10,994 bases of DNA from Bacillota bacterium (lineage in GTDB: Bacteria; Bacillota; Sulfobacillia; JAJZYS01; JAJYTV01): the NCBI GenBank assembly GCA_021806845.1, contig JAKAPV010000081.1, positions 1 to 10,994 of the forward strand, given 5' to 3'. How positions within the stretch are numbered: position 1 is the first letter of the stretch; every line of letters starts with the position of its first letter. The notes beneath the pieces are model-generated. The model did no database searches. It saw only the letters and a program-made list of their open reading frames with translations, and had not been told where the DNA came from. Shown here piece after piece: positions 7,254-10,994 of the stretch. Position numbers and translations under genes: made by a program.

Positions 7254-8672
7254 TCAGGCCATCTTGCCGTCCGCGGCGAGCGCCGCATCGTTCAGGATCT
7301 CGTAGAGCGTCGGGTGCGCGTGCACGACCTCCTGCAGGTCGAAGAGCGAGCCGTCGAACTCGATCGCCAGGGTGCCCTCCGCGATCAGATCGGTCGCGTG
7401 CGGCCCGATGATGTGCATCCCGAGGAGATCCCCCGTGTCGGCATCTGCCACGAGCTTTGCAAAGCCGTTCTCCTCGCCGTAGATCAGCGCCTTGCCGTTC
7501 GCCTTGAAGAAGTACTTGCCGACCTTCACCTTATGTCCGCGCTCCTTGGCCTGCTCCTCCGTGATCCCCACGGAGGCGACCTCGGGCCGCGTGTAGGTGC
7601 AGCGCGGGATGCGGTCATAATCGATGCCGTGCGGGTTCTTGCCGAGCATCGCCTCGACCGCCGTGATGCCCTCGTGCACCGCGACGTGTGCGAGCTGGAG
7701 GCGGCCGATCACGTCGCCGATGGCGAAGATGCGTGGGTCGCCCGTGCGCATCTGGCTGTCCACCTGAATGTAGCCGCGCTCCGTCTTTACCTTGTCGAAG
7801 TTCTCAAGGCCGATCCCTTCGCTGTTCGGCTTGCGTCCGATCGCGACCAGGATCGCCTGGGCGGTCAGCGTCTTCTTGCCGTCCTTGCCCTCGATGTCGA
7901 TCGAGGCGCGCGTCCCCTTCACCTTAAGGCTCTGGGAGTCGACCGCGTGTCCGGGGTAGCACTCGATCCCGCGACGGACGAAGAGGCGCTGGAGCTGGTC
8001 CGAGATGTCCTTGTCCTCAAGGGGCAAAAGACGCGGCAGGGCTTCGACGAGCTGCACCTTGACGCCCATGTCGTTGAAGAGCGACGCCCACTCGCAGCCG
8101 ATCGCGCCGGCACCGATGATGATGATGTCCTTGGGGAGCTTCTCGAGCAGGAGCGCGTCGTCACTGGAGATGACCGTCTTGCCGTCGAACGGCAGGCCCG
8201 GCAGCTCCCGCGGCGACGAGCCCGTCGCGATCACGATGTGATCCGGCGAGAGGAGCTCCCTCTCCCCGTCCGGCCGGTCGACGGAGACGGCACCCGCCGG
8301 GGCGAAGATCGAGGGAGGCATCAACGTTCCCTGTCCCTCGTACACCGTCACGCCGGCGCGCTTGAGGAGACCCTGCACTCCCTTGTAGAGCTGGTCGACG
8401 ATCTTCTGTTTGCGCTCCTGCGCCTTGCCGAAGTTCACCGTGGGCGCGCTCACCTGCAGGCCGAACTCCTCGGCCTCGCGCATCGTGGCCGCAAGCTCCG
8501 CTGTGCGCAAGAGCGCCTTCGAGGGGATGCAGCCCTTGTGCAGGCAGACGCCCCCGACCTTTTCCTTCTCTACGACAGCCGCCTTGAGCCCGGACTGCGC
8601 AGCGCGGATCGCGGCCTCGTAGCCGCCCGTGCCACCGCCCAGGAACAAGACGTCGATCTTCTCCTCAGCCAA
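7254..8672 (-). CDS. lpdA: Dihydrolipoyl dehydrogenase (E3)
   Basis: The 472-residue flavoprotein oxidises dihydrolipoamide to lipoamide with NAD+ as acceptor, serving 2-oxoacid dehydrogenase complexes or the glycine cleavage system. Visible are the FAD loop GGGTGG (12-17), the redox disulfide C43/C48 in GGVCLHKGCIPSK, a second dinucleotide loop in IIGAGAIGCEWASLF, the FAD-contacting AIGDV segment, and the C-terminal catalytic pair H453/E458 in HPTLYE. Length is normal and every key residue is present. The start is TTG 8672: GGGAGGG (8679-8685) lies six bases upstream and the N-terminus matches the family. A perfect hairpin precedes the SD. No E1 or E2 subunit gene is near and a terminator follows, so lpd looks monocistronic, a stand-alone E3 that could serve several complexes. 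Confidence 0.96.
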   Translation of the reverse strand: MAEEKIDVLFLGGGTGGYEAAIRAAQSGLKAAVVEKEKVGGVCLHKGCIPSKALLRTAELAATMREAEEFGLQVSAPTVNFGKAQERKQKIVDQLYKGVQGLLKRAGVTVYEGQGTLMPPSIFAPAGAVSVDRPDGERELLSPDHIVIATGSSPRELPGLPFDGKTVISSDDALLLEKLPKDIIIIGAGAIGCEWASLFNDMGVKVQLVEALPRLLPLEDKDISDQLQRLFVRRGIECYPGHAVDSQSLKVKGTRASIDIEGKDGKKTLTAQAILVAIGRKPNSEGIGLENFDKVKTERGYIQVDSQMRTGDPRIFAIGDVIGRLQLAHVAVHEGITAVEAMLGKNPHGIDYDRIPRCTYTRPEVASVGITEEQAKERGHKVKVGKYFFKANGKALIYGEENGFAKLVADADTGDLLGMHIIGPHATDLIAEGTLAIEFDGSLFDLQEVVHAHPTLYEILNDAALAADGKMA

Positions 8673-8686
8673 TTCCGTCCCTCCCG

Positions 8687-8704
8687 CTGCCGGCGGACCG
8701 GCAG
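8687..8704 (-). other. Leader hairpin next to the lpd ribosome binding site
   Basis: CTGCCGG and CCGGCAG form a perfect 7-base-pair stem with a four-base loop in the lpd leader, ending one base before the SD GGGAGGG (8679-8685). It leaves the SD free but next to a stable helix, which could protect the mRNA 5' end or tune translation. In the 88-base gap 8673-8760 I see no convincing promoter; the best pair, TTTCCA (8741-8746) and TACTCT (8718-8723), is poor. Confidence 0.45.
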
Positions 8705-8760
8705 GTCTTGCCCGTTTGGAAGAGTAGCACTACGCCCGCGCGCTGGAAAGGGCGACGCCC

Positions 8761-9462
8761 CTAGGCTCCCTCCACCCGCTTCTTGCGCTGGCGGCGACGC
8801 CACACGATGTATGCGGAGAGCGCAACCGCCCCAATGGCGAGGATCGCGATCCAAAAGCGCGAGAGCCACGTGAACAGCACCTTGTAATGCGGACCCACGA
8901 GATAGCCTGCCCCTACCGCCAGCATCGGCCAGAGCAGGGCCCCGATGGCGGTGAAGACGAGGAACCTCGGATAGGGCATGTCAAAGAGGCCAGCCGGGTA
9001 GGAGATGATCGCACGCACGCCGGAGATCAGCCGGCCAACCAGGACAGCGACATCCCCGCGGCCGTGAAAGAACTTCTCCGCGACCTGCAGGCGCTCGTCC
9101 GTGAGACCGACCTTTGTGCCGTACTTGAGGATGAGGGCCCGCCCGCCTCGCTTCGCGATAAAGTAGGCGATGTGGGCTCCAGCCAAGGATCCCAGCCATC
9201 CGACGACGATCACCAGCCACAGGGAGACCTTCCCCTCCGACGCGAGTACTCCGGCGGCGATCAGCGAGATCTCGCTCGGGGACGGTATACCCACCGACTC
9301 GATCAGGAGCACGAGGAAGACTAGCGGGTAGCCTGCAGTGCCGAAAATGTGTATAAGACGTCCGGTGAGGTCTGGCCCCGGGGCCGGACGGCTTCCCTCC
9401 TTCCAACAGGCGCCTGCGACCCTGTGCGCAGGTGCGATCAAGCCTTTGCTGTAGTTTATCAT
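8761..9462 (-). CDS. DedA-family (SNARE-associated/VTT domain) membrane protein
   Basis: DedA-family proteins are polytopic inner-membrane proteins; several are linked to lipid-carrier or phosphatidylethanolamine flipping and to membrane homeostasis. The motifs are clear: ESVGIPSPSE after the first hydrophobic segment, a glycine-rich reentrant region (GWLGSLAGAHIAYFIAKRGG), then GRLISGVRAIISYPAG with the family's two key arginines, and a final membrane helix before a basic RRRQRKKR tail. The start is unresolved. ATG 9462 (233 residues) and TTG 9441 (226 residues) are in frame but lack good SDs. The excellent SD-like GGAAGGAGGG (9395-9404) lies further in and has no ATG, GTG or TTG after it in any frame. 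The conserved domain begins around LIHIFGTAGYP, some 35 residues after ATG 9462, so the true N-terminus may be shorter. The family is certain, the 5' end is not. Confidence 0.85.
   Translation of the reverse strand: MINYSKGLIAPAHRVAGACWKEGSRPAPGPDLTGRLIHIFGTAGYPLVFLVLLIESVGIPSPSEISLIAAGVLASEGKVSLWLVIVVGWLGSLAGAHIAYFIAKRGGRALILKYGTKVGLTDERLQVAEKFFHGRGDVAVLVGRLISGVRAIISYPAGLFDMPYPRFLVFTAIGALLWPMLAVGAGYLVGPHYKVLFTWLSRFWIAILAIGAVALSAYIVWRRRQRKKRVEGA
9395..9435 (-). promoter_or_regulatory. Hairpin and orphan SD-like site at the dedA 5' end
   Basis: GCACCTGCG (9435-9427) and CGCAGGCGC (9418-9410) form nine pairs, one of them G-U, with an eight-base loop. Five bases later comes GGAAGGAGGG (9404-9395). 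This layout looks like an mRNA leader rather than coding sequence, yet no usual start codon follows at a proper distance. It is therefore either a leader for a rare start codon, a sequence error, or a coincidence within coding DNA. Confidence 0.4.
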
Positions 9463-9484
9463 GGAGCCGGAGGTGCCCCCACAT

Positions 9485-10372
9485 ATGAAGGATGAAATCG
9501 CCCGCGCCATCTCCGCCGATGGCAAAGTGCGCGGGATCGCGGTTACTGGGACGCACCTCGTCGAGTCTGCCCGTCGCCGCCACTGCACCTACCCAGTTGC
9601 GACCGCCGCGCTCGGCCGAGCCCTTCTGGGCACGGTGCTGCTGGCCCAGTCCCTCATCAAGCCACCCGATCGCCTCACGCTGCGGCTTCTCGGAGACGGC
9701 CCGATCGGTGCCGTGATCGCCGACGGCGATGCCCTTGGAGCGGTCCGCGGATATGTTCTGCAGCCGAAGGTCGCCCTACCCCTCAAGGAGAACGGCAAGC
9801 TCGATGTCGGGCGCGCCGTGGGCCATCAGGGCTCGATCGCGGTCGCGCGGTCGAGCCAGGAAGGGGCGCCATACTCCTCAGCGGTTGGCCTCGTGAGCGG
9901 CGAGATCGGAGAGGACATCGCCCACTACCTCTGGAGATCCGAGCAGGTGCCGTCGGCCGTCTCGCTGGGAGTGCTGCTGCGCGAGACGGGCAGCGTGCGC
10001 GGCGCCGGCGGCATCCTGCTGCAGGTTCTGCCTGGCGGTGAGGAGTTCGCGCCGCAACTCGAGGAGCGGGTCGCAAGGTTGGGTCCGGTCTCCGCCAGGG
10101 TGGCTGAAGGTGCGAGCGCAGCGTCGCTGCTCAAGGACCTCCTGGGTGCGCTGCCGGGCTTCCAGCCGAGCGACGCTGGCACACCCCAGTTCCGCTGCAC
10201 GTGCTCGCGCTCCCGCGCGAAGCGCTCACTATTGCTGCTCGGCGCGGATGCGCTGGGTGAACTGGTCGACGACGGCCACGCGGAACTGACCTGCCACTTC
10301 TGCGGCAAGACCTACGTCTACGACGCGCTGGAGCTTGAGAGGCTGCGCCGGCAGGCACTTCCGGTCACGTGA
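9485..10372 (+). CDS. hslO: Hsp33 redox-regulated chaperone
   Basis: The 295-residue protein is the holdase chaperone switched on by oxidative unfolding; in the cytoplasm it binds unfolding proteins under combined oxidative and heat stress. The zinc-redox switch is complete: C238-x-C240 (RCTCSRSRAK) and C270-x-x-C273 (LTCHFCGKTY). The N-terminal domain has the family hallmarks LLGDGPIGAVIADGD and YVLQP followed by LPLKENGKLDVGRAVG. Length matches the usual 290-295 residues. The start is ATG 9485, preceded nine bases upstream by GGAGGTG (9469-9475); ATG 9461, also in frame, overlaps the SD and would add eight atypical residues. The gene diverges from dedA across a very short region. A possible -10 box TATCAT (9457-9462) has no convincing -35. 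The 3' end overlaps a cytochrome remnant on the other strand by eight bases. Confidence 0.97.
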   Translation: MKDEIARAISADGKVRGIAVTGTHLVESARRRHCTYPVATAALGRALLGTVLLAQSLIKPPDRLTLRLLGDGPIGAVIADGDALGAVRGYVLQPKVALPLKENGKLDVGRAVGHQGSIAVARSSQEGAPYSSAVGLVSGEIGEDIAHYLWRSEQVPSAVSLGVLLRETGSVRGAGGILLQVLPGGEEFAPQLEERVARLGPVSARVAEGASAASLLKDLLGALPGFQPSDAGTPQFRCTCSRSRAKRSLLLLGADALGELVDDGHAELTCHFCGKTYVYDALELERLRRQALPVT

Positions 10373-10571
10373 GCGTCAAGAGGTAGGACGTCAGGTCGTC
10401 GATCTGCTGCGTCGAGAGCGGCAGGCGCGGCATGGTCGCGCCTGGCATGGTCTTCGCAGGGTTCGAAAGCCAGGCGTGCAGGAACCTGGCCGTGACCCCT
10501 GTCGAGGCGACATGGGTGAGGTTCGGACCCAGCGTCCCTCCGTACGGCCCGACCGTGTGGCAGGCGCCGTG
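10365..10571 (-). pseudogene. C-terminal remnant of a c-type cytochrome
   Basis: About 67 codons read as the rear of a class I cytochrome c: ACHTVGPYGGTLGPNLTHVAS, then FLHAWLSNP, KTMPGATMPRLPL with the likely axial Met, and the final helix QQIDDLTSYLLTLT before a TGA that overlaps the hslO stop region by eight bases. The haem motif is broken at the left end: the first Cys of CxxCH is His (HGACH, Cys codon 10560-10562, His 10557-10559), and nothing cytochrome-like precedes it. The frame stays open to 10670, but that part lies in the gmk leader. No start codon or SD suits a separate short gene. It looks like a recent deletion that removed the 5' part of a cytochrome gene (perhaps a cytochrome oxidase subunit or a small carrier), since the remaining residues are well preserved. 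Confidence 0.75.
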
Positions 10572-10606
10572 CCTATGAGGCCGCCGCTTGACAGCCCCCT
10601 CGCGGC

Positions 10607-10635
10607 TTGGCAGTCTGGAAAACGAGTCATACCAC
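10607..10635 (+). promoter_or_regulatory. Weak candidate promoter of the guanylate kinase gene
   Basis: TTGGCA (10607-10612, 5/6) is followed after 17 bases by TACCAC (10630-10635, only 3/6). A perfect TTGACA at 10588-10593 has no acceptable -10 at 16-18 bases. One of these probably drives gmk, but the -10 boxes are poor. Confidence 0.25.
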
Positions 10636-10636
10636 G

Positions 10637-10661
10637 GGCGGGGAGTCCCCCCGCCAAGGAG
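10637..10661 (+). promoter_or_regulatory. GC hairpin abutting the gmk ribosome binding site
   Basis: GGCGGGG (10637-10643) and CCCCGCC (10649-10655) form a perfect 7-base-pair stem with a five-base loop. The next base begins the SD AAGGAG (10656-10661), seven bases before the ATG. The SD itself stays unpaired. The helix could block ribosome access or shield the mRNA from 5' decay. Confidence 0.5.
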
Positions 10662-10668
10662 CCGGACC

Positions 10669-10994
10669 ATGTCGAAGCGCGGTCACCTTTTCCTCCTGAT
10701 CGGTCCCAGCGGCAGCGGCAAGACGACGCTGATCCAAGAGGTGCGTCAGCGCACGCCCCGCGTCCGGTTCATTCCGACTACGACGACCCGCCCACCGCGT
10801 CCCTCGGAAGAGAACGGGCGCGAATACTTCTTTGTCTCGCAAACCGAGTTCGACCAGCTCATTCAGCGCGGCGACCTTTTGGAGTGGCAGTGGGTGCACG
10901 GCAACCGCTACGGCACCTCCCGCCGCCGCTTCGCGGACGCCATCGCGCAGGGGCTCCTGGGCATCACGTCGATCGACGTGCTGGGAGGCGTCGC
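10669..10994 (+). CDS. gmk: Guanylate kinase, N-terminal part (runs off the right edge)
   Basis: The first 108 codons encode a guanylate kinase (ATP + GMP to ADP + GDP, cytoplasmic nucleotide pathway). They show the P-loop GPSGSGKTT (12-20), the GMP-binding segment TTTTRPPRPSEENGREYFFVS with its conserved TTR, E and Y, LEW, VHGNRYGTSR, and a SIDVLGG strand matching the DIDWQGA/EIEVQGA of known enzymes. Two small departures are Ser where Asp or Glu normally stands before ID, and Leu for the usual Gln after it. ATG 10669 has the SD AAGGAG at seven bases. The usual neighbour rpoZ is not seen up to the edge, so it could be a paralogue; the lid and C-terminal regions are outside the window. Confidence 0.88.
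   Translation, partial: MSKRGHLFLLIGPSGSGKTTLIQEVRQRTPRVRFIPTTTTRPPRPSEENGREYFFVSQTEFDQLIQRGDLLEWQWVHGNRYGTSRRRFADAIAQGLLGITSIDVLGGV

Noticed and set aside
8747..8760. GGGC-GTC-GCCC followed by TTT just after the dedA stop, as a terminator
   Set aside because: Only four pairs and three U residues; too weak to call, so dedA may read through into lpd.
7314..8873. 519-codon plus-strand frame opposite lpd
   Set aside because: It mirrors the lpd reading frame, shows no domain, and lpd keeps all catalytic residues.
10588..10593. Perfect TTGACA upstream of gmk as a promoter
   Set aside because: No -10 box at 16-18 bases; the sequence there is CAGTCT.
1..10994. tRNA, rRNA, CRISPR array, insertion sequence or attachment site
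   Set aside because: No cloverleaf, regularly spaced repeat, transposase frame or terminal inverted repeat was seen on reading both strands.

Overview
The window is GC-rich bacterial DNA with dense, short-spaced genes and strong purine-rich Shine-Dalgarno (SD) sites. Eight of its protein genes begin with GTG or TTG; only hslO, gmk and probably dedA use ATG. Together with Hsp33, the PiT/DUF47 pair, an MMPL exporter and SD-led translation, this suggests a high-GC Firmicutes-like lineage or a related candidate phylum. The taxonomic guess is weak, because no rRNA or other decisive marker is present.

Left part (1-1476): the 5' end of an alpha/beta hydrolase gene runs leftwards off the window. It has a clear sigma70-type promoter, and two near-identical palindromes flank the start of transcription. 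A CSP41-like NAD(P)-dependent epimerase/dehydratase gene is transcribed the other way. Middle plus-strand block (1531-5288): an MMPL/RND-type exporter, then a PiT phosphate transporter that overlaps its DUF47/PhoU-like partner by 22 bases.

Minus-strand block (5340-9462): a JAMM/M67 metallopeptidase overlaps by four bases the gene for a three-domain protein (MoaD/CysO-like ubiquitin fold, then MoeB/ThiF E1, then rhodanese). Upstream lie dihydrolipoyl dehydrogenase with its own intrinsic terminator, and a DedA-family membrane protein. Right part (9485-10994): Hsp33 (hslO) diverges from dedA. A broken c-type cytochrome remnant follows, then the 5' part of a guanylate kinase gene.

Functional links: PiT and DUF47 form a phosphate uptake unit. 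The peptidase and the Ubl-E1-rhodanese fusion look like a compact sulfur-transfer system related to the CysO/MoeZ/Mec type. The fused Ubl domain lacks the terminal Gly-Gly used for thiocarboxylation, which makes this pair the best candidate for unusual biology here. The other genes (Lpd, DedA, Hsp33, Gmk) are housekeeping. Several GC-rich hairpins sit directly before SD sites and may influence translation or mRNA stability.
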